From NCBI RefSeq assembly GCF_943193015.1, contig NZ_CALPCM010000004.1, positions 62,001 through 126,000 on the forward strand: a stretch of 64,000 nucleotides of DNA, in the 5' to 3' direction. The translations under genes were made by a program, and so were the position numbers. This document shows, in pieces, positions 15,978-24,011 of this stretch; position 1 is the stretch's first letter; every line of letters starts with the position of its first letter. This DNA is from Hominisplanchenecus_A murintestinalis (GTDB lineage: Bacteria > Bacillota > Clostridia > Lachnospirales > Lachnospiraceae). The notes below the pieces were generated by a model, which made no database searches, had not been told where the DNA came from, and saw nothing but the letters and a program-made list of their open reading frames with translations.

Positions 15978-16775
15978 ATGGACAAAATAAGTATTGCGAT
16001 TGCCGACGACAATGTGAGGGTGGCGCAGCTGCTGGAGAATATCGTGAACAGTGATGAGGAGCTGGAGGTAGTAGGCAAGGCGGAAAATGGAGAAGTGCTG
16101 ATGGACGTTATCCATGAAAAACAGCCGGATGTGGTGCTGATGGATATTATCATGCCAAAACTGGACGGGCTGACCGTGATGGAGCGGGTGAAAGAGGACA
16201 GAGAGCTGAAAAAGCATCCGGCGTTTATTGTGATTACTGCAGTAAGCCAGGAAAAAATCATGGAAGATGCCTTTGCGCTGGGAGCGGACTACCTGATTTT
16301 GAAGCCCTTTGATAATGATATGGTGATTAGCCGGATTAAGCATATCCGGTCGGGACGGGAAAAGAATTTTGCAGAGGTGCGAAAAGTAAATGCATACGAA
16401 AGCAAAAACGAATATATGGAGCGCAACCTGGAAACGGATGTTACAAATATTATTCATGAGATTGGCGTTCCGGCACATATCAAAGGCTATCAGTACCTGA
16501 GAGATTCCATCATCATGTCTGTAAGTGATATGGATATGCTGAATTCCATTACAAAAATTTTGTATCCAACAATTGCCAAGAAGCACCAGACCACGCCTAG
16601 CCGTGTAGAACGTGCCATAAGGCATGCGATTGAAGTAGCATGGAGCCGCGGAAAGATGGATACGATTGACGAACTGTTTGGATATACGGTTCATAATGGA
16701 AAGGGTAAGCCCACGAATTCCGAATTTATAGCGCTGATTGCAGATAAAATTCGTTTAGAATATAAAAATATATAA
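15978..16775 (+). CDS. spo0A: Sporulation master regulator Spo0A
   Basis: 265 residues, against 267 in B. subtilis. The receiver domain has D10/D11, the phospho-acceptor D56 in VVLMDIIMPKLDG, Thr in VITAVS and Lys in LILKPFD. The C-terminal DNA-binding domain (about 145-265) carries HEIGVPAHIKGYQYLR and the recognition helix region TTPSRVERAIRHAIEVAWSRG, diagnostic of Spo0A. It decides entry into sporulation when phosphorylated. GGGGAGGA precedes the ATG (15978; an adjacent TTG is also in frame). Two 0A boxes lie upstream. No spoIVB was seen directly before it; helD takes that place. Confidence 0.97.
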   Translation: MDKISIAIADDNVRVAQLLENIVNSDEELEVVGKAENGEVLMDVIHEKQPDVVLMDIIMPKLDGLTVMERVKEDRELKKHPAFIVITAVSQEKIMEDAFALGADYLILKPFDNDMVISRIKHIRSGREKNFAEVRKVNAYESKNEYMERNLETDVTNIIHEIGVPAHIKGYQYLRDSIIMSVSDMDMLNSITKILYPTIAKKHQTTPSRVERAIRHAIEVAWSRGKMDTIDELFGYTVHNGKGKPTNSEFIALIADKIRLEYKNI

Positions 16776-16805
16776 GGATTGCTTTTCATTGGAGGCAAAA
16801 TGCGG

Positions 16806-16811
16806 TATAAT
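16806..16811 (+). promoter_or_regulatory. -10 box for glgA
   Basis: TATAAT 41 bp before the glgA start; only a weak -35 (TTTTCA, 17 bp upstream). Confidence 0.45.
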
Positions 16812-16851
16812 AGAAAAAATGGCTTTTAATGCTAATTAGGAGGGTTTTTCT

Positions 16852-18297
16852 ATGAAGAAGATACTATTTGTTGCTTCTGAATGCGTTCCGTTTATCAAGA
16901 CAGGAGGACTTGCGGATGTTGTAGGTTCGCTTCCGAAATGTTTCGATAAGGAATATTTCGACGTACGTGTAATTGTTCCAAAATACATGTGCATGAAAGA
17001 GGAATTTAAGAACCAGATGCAGTACCGGGCTCACTTTTATATGGAAATGAATTGGCGCAGCCAGTATGTGGGAATCCTGGAGATGCAGTATGACGGAATT
17101 ACCTATTATTTTATTGACAATGAGTATTACTTTGCGGGGCCAAAGCCTTACGGAAATATCTATGAGGATATTGAGAAATTTGCATTTTTCTCAAGAGCGG
17201 CGCTTTCCGCCCTTCCGGTGCTGGATTTCCGGCCGGATATCATCCATTGCCATGATTGGCAGACCGGCCTGATTCCGGTGTATCTGAAAGATACATTCCA
17301 GCAGGGCGAGTTTTTCCGCGGAATCAAGACGGTTATGACTATACATAACCTGAAGTTCCAGGGCGTATGGGATATGAAAACAGTCAAAGATATTACAGGT
17401 CTGCCGAGCTATTTCTTCACGCCGGATAAGCTGGAGGCATATGGGGATGCGAATTATCTGAAAGGCGGACTGGTATACGCAGACGCGATTACTACGGTGA
17501 GCAATACGTATGCAGAAGAAATTAAGACGGCGTTCTACGGTGAAAATCTGGATGGGCTTTTAAATGCCCGCGCCAACAGTCTCCGTGGAATTTTGAATGG
17601 TATTGATTACGATGAGTACAATCCTGAGACGGATAAGTATATTGCAAAGAATTACAATGCGAAGAATTTCCGTAAAGAAAAAGCGAAAAATAAACGTGCG
17701 CTCCAGGAAGAGCTAGGACTGGAAGTAAATGACAAGAAGTTTCTGATAGGTATTGTATCACGTTTGACAGACCAGAAAGGCTTCGACCTGATTAATTACA
17801 TGATGGACGAAATCTGCCAGCAGGATCTGCAGATTGCAGTTCTGGGAACGGGTGAAGAGAAGTATGAGAATGCGTTCCGTTACTTTGCATGGAAATATCC
17901 AGGAAAGGTATCGGCGAATATTTACTATTCCGAGGCGCTTTCCCACAAAATCTATGCGGGCTGCGACGCGTTCCTGATGCCATCTTTGTTTGAACCGTGC
18001 GGGCTGAGCCAGCTCATGAGTCTCCGTTACGGAACCGTGCCGATTGTCCGGGAGACAGGCGGTCTGAAAGATACGGTATGGCCGTACAATGAGTTCGAGG
18101 GAACCGGAACGGGATTCAGCTTTGCGAACTATAATGCCCACGAAATGTTCAATACCATCAGATATGCCCATTCTGTTTATATTGAGAAAAAGCGCGAGTG
18201 GAATAAGATTATTGACAGAGCTATGGCGGCAGATTTCTCCTGGAAAGCATCTGCGATGAAATATCAGGAGCTTTATGACTGGCTGGCAGGTTTCTAG
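16852..18297 (+). CDS. glgA: Glycogen synthase
   Basis: 481 residues, the usual length for bacterial GlgA (GT5). The N-terminal KTGGLADVVGSLPK motif binds ADP-glucose; HCHDWQTGLIPVYLK and the second Rossmann domain with GIVSRLTDQKGFDL, PSLFEPCGLSQL and RETGGLKDTV complete the signature. It transfers glucose from ADP-glucose to growing alpha-1,4-glucan in the cytoplasm. It stands alone here, without glgB, glgC or glgD, as its own transcript between spo0A and a strong terminator. Confidence 0.95.
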   Translation: MKKILFVASECVPFIKTGGLADVVGSLPKCFDKEYFDVRVIVPKYMCMKEEFKNQMQYRAHFYMEMNWRSQYVGILEMQYDGITYYFIDNEYYFAGPKPYGNIYEDIEKFAFFSRAALSALPVLDFRPDIIHCHDWQTGLIPVYLKDTFQQGEFFRGIKTVMTIHNLKFQGVWDMKTVKDITGLPSYFFTPDKLEAYGDANYLKGGLVYADAITTVSNTYAEEIKTAFYGENLDGLLNARANSLRGILNGIDYDEYNPETDKYIAKNYNAKNFRKEKAKNKRALQEELGLEVNDKKFLIGIVSRLTDQKGFDLINYMMDEICQQDLQIAVLGTGEEKYENAFRYFAWKYPGKVSANIYYSEALSHKIYAGCDAFLMPSLFEPCGLSQLMSLRYGTVPIVRETGGLKDTVWPYNEFEGTGTGFSFANYNAHEMFNTIRYAHSVYIEKKREWNKIIDRAMAADFSWKASAMKYQELYDWLAGF

Positions 18298-18319
18298 GAA
18301 TATGTAAGAATAAAAAACG

Positions 18320-18356
18320 GCTCCCATATCCAGTATCTGGTATGGGAGCATTTGTT
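18320..18356 (+). terminator. Strong terminator between convergent glgA and the reductase
   Basis: GCTCCCATATCCAG pairs with CTGGTATGGGAGC (one bulged T), followed by ATTTGTT. The A-rich 5' side (TAAAAAAC) lets it work in both directions. Confidence 0.8.
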
Positions 18357-18365
18357 ATATTCTGA

Positions 18366-19379
18366 TTACCGTGTGTTGTATACCTGCCTGGAAGCAATAT
18401 CGTCAATGATGCGGAGTTCTTCATCAGTAAAATAGTAGATGTCTTCGACAGCTTTCAGATTCTCAAGAATTTGTGAAGGTTTGGAAGCGCCAATCAGGAC
18501 GCTGGTAATTTCGCTGCTGTTAAGAACCCAGGACAGCGCCATCTGCGACAGGGTCTGTCCGCGTTCGGCGGCCAGCGCATTCAGTTCCCGGATAAGGGCA
18601 AGGCGCTCCGGGGTAAGGGCAGATTCTTTTAAATAGCGTGCGTCAGCTTTGGCGCGGCTGTCTTCCGGGATGCCGTCCAGATAGCGGTCTGTCAGCATTC
18701 CCTGAGCGAGAGGGCTGAAAGCGATGATGCCCTTTCCAAGCTCATCGGCGGCTTGCTTTAAGCCGTTGTTTTCAATGGTGCGGTCGAAAATAGAATAGCG
18801 GTTTTGGCAGATGACGAAAGGGCAGCGCAGTTCTTGCAGAATCGCGGAGGCTTTCTTTAAGCGTTTGCCATCATAATTGGACAGACCCACATAAAGTGCT
18901 TTTCCGCTTTGTACCGCCTGGGCGAGCGCCCCCATAGTTTCCTCAAGCGGAGTTGAAAAGTCCATTCGGTGGTGGTAAAAAATATCTACATATTCCAGCC
19001 CCATACGCTTCAGGCTCTGATCCAGGCTGGCTAGGAGAGATTTGCGGCTGCCCCAGTTTCCATAAGGACCTGCCCACATTTCATATCCGGCCTTCGTGCT
19101 GATGACGAGTTCATCCCGGTAAGCCTGGAAGTTTTCTTTCAGGATAAGCCCCAGGTTCTTTTCAGCGCTGCCTGGTTCCGGGCCGTAATTGTTTGCTAAA
19201 TCAAAGTGGATGATGCCGTGGTCAAAAGCAGTAAAACAAAGCTGCTTCATGTTTTCATAAGATGAGTTGTCGCCAAAATTATGCCAGAGTCCTAAAGACA
19301 TGTGAGGCAGGCGCAGGCCGCTTTCGCCTGACTGGCAGTATATCATGTTTTCATAGCGTGTTTCAGATGCCTGATACAT
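18366..19379 (-). CDS. Aldo/keto reductase
   Basis: 337 residues with the AKR TIM-barrel signatures: FDLANNYGPEPGSAEKNLG (catalytic Asp and Tyr), VISTKAGYEMW (Lys) and VDIFYHHRMD (His). NADPH-binding residues appear in VLIGASKPSQILENL. The GNWGSRKSLLASLDQSLKRM block and the length are like the YghZ/Gpr group, which reduces L-glyceraldehyde 3-phosphate and other small aldehydes (family knowledge). The start at 19379 has AGGAGG; an in-frame ATG nine codons earlier does not. Transcribed alone and towards glgA. Confidence 0.9.
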   Translation of the reverse strand: MYQASETRYENMIYCQSGESGLRLPHMSLGLWHNFGDNSSYENMKQLCFTAFDHGIIHFDLANNYGPEPGSAEKNLGLILKENFQAYRDELVISTKAGYEMWAGPYGNWGSRKSLLASLDQSLKRMGLEYVDIFYHHRMDFSTPLEETMGALAQAVQSGKALYVGLSNYDGKRLKKASAILQELRCPFVICQNRYSIFDRTIENNGLKQAADELGKGIIAFSPLAQGMLTDRYLDGIPEDSRAKADARYLKESALTPERLALIRELNALAAERGQTLSQMALSWVLNSSEITSVLIGASKPSQILENLKAVEDIYYFTDEELRIIDDIASRQVYNTR

Positions 19380-19631
19380 TTGGAATCCTCCTGGTTTTGC
19401 TGTCATTTTGTGATAGTTTATTGATTATGATAACATGGAAGATATTCAAAGTCCAGGTGATTTTGTGAGGTGTTTTAGATATGGTGATTGCAATGCCATT
19501 GACAAGAAGAATAGAAGCAGAGAATTTTATAGTATTTGGCTTGGATTATATGAATTATAATGGTTTAAACACTGGAAAATACCTGCTTTTTTTAGTATAA
19601 TTAATGAAAAACAATCTCAAGGAGGATAAGC

Positions 19632-20750
19632 ATGGAACAAGCAAAGGTTTATTTTACGACATTTAAAGCTACGGCGCATGAGAATTTGCTGCAGAAGCTT
19701 CACCGTTTGATGAAAACGGCAGGATTTGAGAATATTGATTTTACGGATAAATATGCTGCAATTAAGATTCATTTTGGAGAGTATGGAAATCTGGCGTTCC
19801 TGCGCCCGAATTATGCAAAGGTTGTGGCGGATTATGTGAAGGAGCTTGGGGGAAAACCATATCTTACAGACTGTAACACACTATATGTAGGCAGCCGTAA
19901 GAATGCGCTGGATCATCTGGATACGGCTTATGTGAATGGATTTTCACCGCTGCAGACAGGATGCCATGTGCTGATTGGGGATGGTCTGAAGGGAACGGAT
20001 GAAACTCTTGTGCCGATTGATGGGGAATACGTTAAAGAAGCGAAGATTGGACATGCCATTATGGATGCGGATGTTTTCATTTCCCTAACTCATTTTAAGG
20101 GACATGAGATGGCTGGGTTTGGCGGTGCGTTGAAGAATATTGGTATGGGATGCGGCTCGCGGGCAGGAAAGATGGAGCAGCACTGTGACGGAAAGCCCAG
20201 CGTAGACCGGGATTTATGTGTGGGATGTGGGGCGTGCAGCAGAATCTGCGCCCACGATGCACCGCAGATATCTGATAGGAAGGCAGAGATTGACCATGAG
20301 AAATGCGTGGGATGCGGACGCTGTCTGGCAGTCTGCCCGAAAGATGCCATTGCGGCAGATTTTAGTGATTCTATCGCTGTGCTGAATTACAAGATGGCAG
20401 AGTATAGCCTGGCTGTGTGCCGGAACCGCCCATGTTTCCATGTATCTCTGATATGCGATGTGTCTCCGAATTGTGACTGCCATGCAGAGAACGATATTCC
20501 GATTATTCCGAATGTGGGTATGCTGGCGTCTTTTGACCCGGTGGCGCTGGATCAGGCATGTGCGGATCTGTGCAATCAGATGACTCCGGTAAAAGAGAGT
20601 ATCCTGGGAGAGAATTTAGAAAAACATGGCGTTGATGAGGGGCATGATCATTTCCATATGACGCATCCGGATACGGAGTGGAAATCCTGCATTGCCCACG
20701 CAGTTAAGATTGGTCTGGGAACGGATCAGTACGAGCTGGTGAAGATATGA
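19632..20750 (+). CDS. DUF362 family protein with two [4Fe-4S] ferredoxin motifs
   Basis: 372 residues. The N-terminal part (MEQAKVYFTTFKA; IKIHFGEYGNLAFLRP; DCNTLYVGSRKNALDHL) and SLTHFKGHEMAGFGGALKN belong to DUF362. Two cluster-binding motifs follow at about 195-240: CVGCGACSRICAHDAPQ and CVGCGRCLAVCPKDA. It is likely cytoplasmic and redox-active, but the reaction is unknown. The SD AAGGAGG precedes ATG 19632, and TATAAT at 19596-19601 is the likely -10 box. Confidence 0.85.
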   Translation: MEQAKVYFTTFKATAHENLLQKLHRLMKTAGFENIDFTDKYAAIKIHFGEYGNLAFLRPNYAKVVADYVKELGGKPYLTDCNTLYVGSRKNALDHLDTAYVNGFSPLQTGCHVLIGDGLKGTDETLVPIDGEYVKEAKIGHAIMDADVFISLTHFKGHEMAGFGGALKNIGMGCGSRAGKMEQHCDGKPSVDRDLCVGCGACSRICAHDAPQISDRKAEIDHEKCVGCGRCLAVCPKDAIAADFSDSIAVLNYKMAEYSLAVCRNRPCFHVSLICDVSPNCDCHAENDIPIIPNVGMLASFDPVALDQACADLCNQMTPVKESILGENLEKHGVDEGHDHFHMTHPDTEWKSCIAHAVKIGLGTDQYELVKI

Positions 20751-20828
20751 TGGGATTTAAGTCTGCAGAAAAATGAAAAATATTTCAAGACAGATGTGAG
20801 AGAATGTTAAGAAGGATGGTTGAGTTTT

Positions 20829-20866
20829 GCCGGGACAGCCGTGAGTGGAAATGTCCCGGCTATATT
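20829..20866 (+). terminator. Hairpin after the DUF362 gene
   Basis: GCCGGGACA (20829-20837) pairs with TGTCCCGGC (20852-20860), then TATATTG. Very stable, but the T-tract is weak. Confidence 0.5.
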
Positions 20867-20900
20867 GCAGTAACAGAGAGCAGGCATAAGAGGTGACTAA

Positions 20901-21737
20901 GTGATTGATATTCCAATGAAGATAAAATCTCCGGAAAGTCTGGGGAATATGGCGGCAGATGTGGAAAGAAGAATTCGTCAGCCACAGCCGCTTTGCCAAC
21001 TGATGGGAAGTATTATGCAGCCATTGCCGCAGGCTTCGCCGGGGCAGTTCAGGCAGGCCGCTCAGTCCAATCGGACAGTCCGACCCCAGCCAGGGCAGAC
21101 AGTCCCCGGACGTGTATCGCAGTCCCAGCCGTGGCAGACTGTATCGAGGCGCGAGGTATCCGCGGGAGATTCCGTGAGCCCGGGCGAGATACTGAAAAAG
21201 GGACAGAAACTGTCACTGATGCGGGAAAATCCGAATCTTACGGCAGTAGAGGTGAGCCTGGGCTGGAGAGTTCAAAATCCGGCATGTGATATGGATGCTT
21301 CGGCATTTCTTTTGGGGAGTAATGGAAAAGTGGTGGGGGATGAGTGGTTTGTATTTTACGGACAGACTTCAAGCCCGGACGGAAGCGTCGTACATCACGG
21401 AGAACGCGGAGGCACGGGAGAGGAGACTCTCAGCATAGATTTGAAAAAATTGCACCCCAGTGTGAAAAGAATTGTTTTTATCCTTACAATTCATGAGGCA
21501 TTGCGGCAGAGGCTGAATTTCGGGATGGTATCTGATGCGTATATTCAGGTGAGAGACGGGAGCATGGGAAAAGGAATCCTGCGTTTCCGGCTGGATGAGT
21601 ATTACAGCAACGTGATATCTATGGTTGTAGGAGAACTTTACGAGAAAAACGGCGAGTGGAGATTTAATGCGGTGGGAAACGGTGTAGACAGGGATTTGGA
21701 AGGTTTGTGTGGGTTATACGGAGTTCAGGTAGAGTAA
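20901..21737 (+). CDS. TerD-domain protein with Pro/Gln-rich N-terminal linker
   Basis: 278 residues. The first 25 residues are unknown, and residues about 28-90 form a low-complexity linker (QPLPQASPGQFRQAAQ; VRPQPGQTVPGRV). The TerD fold occupies about 95-270, with LKKGQKLSLMRENPNLTAVEVSLGW, CDMDASAFLLG, DEWFVFYGQTSSPDGSV and LKKLHPSVKRIVFILTIHEA. The DMDAS and calcium-site acidic residues are kept. TerD proteins bind Ca2+ and belong to envelope or chemical stress systems (family knowledge). It precedes an AIM24 gene by 15 nt. Only one ter gene is present, so tellurite resistance should not be inferred. Confidence 0.82.
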   Translation: MIDIPMKIKSPESLGNMAADVERRIRQPQPLCQLMGSIMQPLPQASPGQFRQAAQSNRTVRPQPGQTVPGRVSQSQPWQTVSRREVSAGDSVSPGEILKKGQKLSLMRENPNLTAVEVSLGWRVQNPACDMDASAFLLGSNGKVVGDEWFVFYGQTSSPDGSVVHHGERGGTGEETLSIDLKKLHPSVKRIVFILTIHEALRQRLNFGMVSDAYIQVRDGSMGKGILRFRLDEYYSNVISMVVGELYEKNGEWRFNAVGNGVDRDLEGLCGLYGVQVE

Positions 21738-21752
21738 AAGGCGGAGGTACAA

Positions 21753-22505
21753 ATGTTAAGATTAGAGGTAGTGAATGAACTGACATTAAAGGTGGAGTCG
21801 GACGGATATGGGCAGGATGTCCTGTTTACAAAAACAGGCGCTTTTATCGGAGGTGAGTGTCCGGGGAACAAAAACTTTAAGTTTGAAAAATGCCTGCTTG
21901 GACCGGAGGGAAACCCAATGCAGGCGCTGATGGGACAGATTGGACGGCGGTTTACCGGAGAAAACCTTCCGCTTACAAAGGTTACGATGAGCGGGCAGAG
22001 TATTACCTATTATGCGAATGAGGAACAGCATGTGATAGTGGTTCCTCTGCGCCAGGGGGAGACGCTTTCCGTGGAATCTGAGAACCTGCTGGCGTTTACG
22101 GAGGATTGTAAGTACGGCATTCGTTTTCTTGCGCAGGGCGTTATTTCTCAGAAAGGATGGGCCACATCTACCCTTACAGGGAGAGGGCCGAATGCGTACG
22201 CCGTAGTGCTTTCCGAGGGAAATCCCATTATTCTCAGCAACGAGCAGAGCGGTACGACTCTGGAAGCAGACCCGGATGCGGTGGTATGCTGGACAGGGGC
22301 AGATCCGAGTTTTGAACTGGCTATGTCCTGGAAAAATCTTCTCGGTTCCAGGGGAGCGTCCGGTGAGAGTTATATGTTCCAGTGGACGGGGAATCAGAGG
22401 GCGTCTGTCCTGATTCAGCCGAAAGAGAGAAATTCAGGGATTAACCTTGGAATGGATGGGGGAGATTCCGGGCGGCGTCCGTCAAGGCAGACTTGGGGGA
22501 GATAG
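21753..22505 (+). CDS. AIM24 family protein
   Basis: 250 residues of mostly beta structure. Repeated glycine-rich blocks include LFTKTGAFIGGECPG, LPLTKVTMSGQSITYYAN, VVPLRQGETLSVESENLLAF and AYAVVLSEGNPIILS, typical of the AIM24/TRAP-like beta-roll. No enzyme motifs, signal peptide or membrane helix. The last 30 residues are a Gly/Arg-rich tail. It is co-transcribed with the TerD-domain gene, so both probably serve one stress-linked complex (inference). A strong terminator follows. Confidence 0.78.
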   Translation: MLRLEVVNELTLKVESDGYGQDVLFTKTGAFIGGECPGNKNFKFEKCLLGPEGNPMQALMGQIGRRFTGENLPLTKVTMSGQSITYYANEEQHVIVVPLRQGETLSVESENLLAFTEDCKYGIRFLAQGVISQKGWATSTLTGRGPNAYAVVLSEGNPIILSNEQSGTTLEADPDAVVCWTGADPSFELAMSWKNLLGSRGASGESYMFQWTGNQRASVLIQPKERNSGINLGMDGGDSGRRPSRQTWGR

Positions 22506-22583
22506 TTTGTGAGCAAAGGCTGTTAGACTTTTAGTGCGCAGTTATCGGATGAAATAGCGGGATATAAGACGAAAATGCAGAAA

Positions 22584-22620
22584 GGAAATGAGACGGGCAT
22601 ATCCGGTCTCATTTCCTTCC
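22584..22620 (+). terminator. Terminator after the TerD-AIM24 operon
   Basis: GGAAATGAGAC (22584-22594) pairs with GTCTCATTTCC (22606-22616), with GG/CC inside the loop, followed by TTCC. A second stem (GCGGCTC/GAGCCGC, 22628-22648) abuts the stop of the convergent gene. Confidence 0.65.
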
Positions 22621-22647
22621 GTGTGGGGCGGCTCTGAGAAGGAGCCG

Positions 22648-22923
22648 CTATTTTAAAAGTTTCATCATCGTGCGGATTTTTTCCATTTTTGCAATTTCTT
22701 CAGGGGATTTTCCCATTTTCAGTACTTCTATAATAGTATCTGTCTCATCCGGAGAGAAAGTCATTCCGTTTGAGCGTGACTGTGAAGCGGCTGCCATCAG
22801 GAATGGAAGCAGTTCGTTCTGTTTTTTATCTGCTGTCTGCTCAGACATGGACATGAGCATCTGCAGCTTTGCGGGGTCGATATTTTTCAGGTTCGGATTG
22901 TTCATCCAACTGGTATCACTCAT
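22648..22923 (-). CDS. Unknown 91-residue protein
   Basis: Starts MSDTSWMNNPNLKNIDPAKLQ, has several Met/Gln-rich helices (MLMSMSEQTADKKQNELLPFLMAA) and ends in a basic segment (MEKIRTMMKLLK). TFSPDETDTIIEVLKMGKSPEE resembles a short helical motif. No signal peptide or membrane helix. It lies 12 nt after the next unknown gene, with a ribosome site AAAGGAG. The family is not recognised. Confidence 0.65.
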   Translation of the reverse strand: MSDTSWMNNPNLKNIDPAKLQMLMSMSEQTADKKQNELLPFLMAAASQSRSNGMTFSPDETDTIIEVLKMGKSPEEIAKMEKIRTMMKLLK

Positions 22924-22935
22924 AAAAGTCTCCTT

Positions 22936-23370
22936 TCAGGCATTGGGGATATCGTTTTCGAACATGGACTGGCACGTCTCAAACATAACCTGCTGTTCCG
23001 GCGTCAGGAGGTTTTTCAGCATGTCGGGATTTTCATTGGCATTCTGCATGACGCCAAACAGTTCCATCATCTGCATCAGGCCGGAAAGCTGGTCGAGGGT
23101 ATTTAGCGCTTCCTGGCTGCAGAAACAGCGAATGTCCTGAAGCATGTCGGAAAGCGGGACATGTCCGGTATCTGTGGAACAGACGCTCATATCAGGTGAG
23201 GATTGGTAAAACCCAAGGATGTTCGTAAGCTCTGACGCTTTGGCGTAGAGAGCCATAATCTGCTGCGCAGGCTGGGGCAGATAGGGGATTACCGCTTTCA
23301 TCATCAGCAAATGGTTTCCGTTTGCTATCTGGTCTATGGCCGGAAGTACCTTTAATGTATCTTCAAGCAT
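22936..23370 (-). CDS. Unknown 144-residue helical protein
   Basis: Begins MLEDTLKVLPAIDQIANGNH and is rich in Met, Leu and Gln, with helical segments HLLMMKAVIPYLPQPAQQIM and LDQLSGLMQMMELFGVMQN. Cys appears at three places (DMSVCSTD, RCFCSQ, MFETCQ). GGAGTG lies before the start. It is first in a two-gene operon with the 91-residue protein. MLKNLLTPEQQVMFETC and the partner's PEEIAKMEKIR are both short acidic-basic helices. Function unknown; the neighbourhood suggests a spore or stress role (weak inference). Confidence 0.65.
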   Translation of the reverse strand: MLEDTLKVLPAIDQIANGNHLLMMKAVIPYLPQPAQQIMALYAKASELTNILGFYQSSPDMSVCSTDTGHVPLSDMLQDIRCFCSQEALNTLDQLSGLMQMMELFGVMQNANENPDMLKNLLTPEQQVMFETCQSMFENDIPNA

Positions 23371-23410
23371 GGAAACACTCCTTTGGCCGTCATTGGTTTT
23401 TCCTTAATCT

Positions 23411-23463
23411 ATATGTATACGCTGGTGAAATCATACCATCTTTTCGGTGATATACATATATTA
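23411..23463 (+). promoter_or_regulatory. Inverted repeat and possible sporulation-type promoter between divergent genes
   Basis: ATATGTATA (23411-23419) and TATACATAT (23451-23459) form a perfect 9-bp inverted repeat. CATACCAT (432-439) resembles a sigma-E -10, and CATATATTA (455-463) matches the sigma-K -10 pattern CATAnnnTA. No sigma-A promoter was obvious. Confidence 0.35.
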
Positions 23464-23494
23464 ATAAAGGAAATACCATGAAAGGAGAATGTTG

Positions 23495-23626
23495 ATGAAA
23501 CTTAAATTGATTAAAGAAGGGAATGCTTTTTATGAGGTAGATGAGGAGTGTATAGAGAGGAAACGGCAGGAAAAGAAGCCGGAAGAAGAATACGTCTATG
23601 GAGAACAGAAAGAAGATACAGATTAG
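23495..23626 (+). CDS. Unknown 43-residue charged protein
   Basis: ATG 23495 to TAG 23626 encodes MKLKLIKEGNAFYEVDEEC followed by a Lys/Glu-rich tail (RKRQEKKPEEEYVYGEQKED). It is real by context: AAAGGAG lies 7 nt upstream and a good terminator begins 23 bp after the stop. It has no membrane helix. Function and family are unknown. Confidence 0.65.
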   Translation: MKLKLIKEGNAFYEVDEECIERKRQEKKPEEEYVYGEQKEDTD

Positions 23627-23648
23627 AGCGGAGTCTCCCGCACATAAG

Positions 23649-23674
23649 GAAAGCCCCTTTCGGGGCTTTCTTTT
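23649..23674 (+). terminator. Terminator of the 43-residue protein gene
   Basis: GAAAGCCCC, loop TTTC, GGGGCTTTC, then TTTT: a textbook intrinsic terminator. Confidence 0.85.
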
Positions 23675-23679
23675 CAAAA

Positions 23680-23952
23680 TTAGCATCCGCAGAAGCCGTT
23701 GCCGCATCCGCCGCAAAGCAGCAGGAGTACGATGATGATGCAGCAGTTGTCGCCGCCGAATCCGCATCCGCTGTTTCCGCAGCCATTGCCGCATCCGCAG
23801 CAGGAGAGCAGGATAATCAGCCAGATGATGGAGTTGTTGTTTCCAAGGCCGAAACCACATCCATTACCACAGCCATTGCTACATCCGCTGTTGCATCCGC
23901 TCTGTGCTCCTTCACATCCACATCCACAGTTTGTTGCTGCTAAATCACTCAT
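23680..23952 (-). CDS. Cys/Gly-rich protein with internal duplication
   Basis: 90 residues, about 18 of them Cys and many Gly. The pattern CGFG-x(4-6)-N-x-hydrophobic run-CCGCGNG occurs twice: once around SIIWLIILLS and once around IIIVLLLL, so the protein seems to have duplicated a unit of about 30 residues. ATG 23952 has GGAGGAACA upstream; a frame ten codons longer has no site. It resembles the Cys/Gly-rich YjcZ-like and coat-associated small proteins (loose similarity). The position, 59 bp downstream of a Csp-type spore protease gene, supports a spore-surface role (inference). Confidence 0.6.
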   Translation of the reverse strand: MSDLAATNCGCGCEGAQSGCNSGCSNGCGNGCGFGLGNNNSIIWLIILLSCCGCGNGCGNSGCGFGGDNCCIIIVLLLLCGGCGNGFCGC

Positions 23953-24011
23953 GTTTTGTTCCTCCATGTTTGTTGAGTACACTTTATATTATGTGAAGGG
24001 GCTTGTTTGGG

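Noticed and set aside
15678..16694. Long minus-strand open frame of 338 codons opposite helD and spo0A
   Set aside because: It is antisense to two well-supported genes, with no ribosome site, and its His- and Phe-rich composition is typical of a shadow frame.
20901..21737. Tellurite-resistance operon
   Set aside because: Only one TerD-domain gene is present with AIM24; no TerA, TerB, TerC or TerZ relatives lie nearby.
23548..23943. Plus-strand frame of 131 codons rich in Ala, Ser and Thr
   Set aside because: It is the complement of the repetitive Cys/Gly-rich gene and crosses a terminator.
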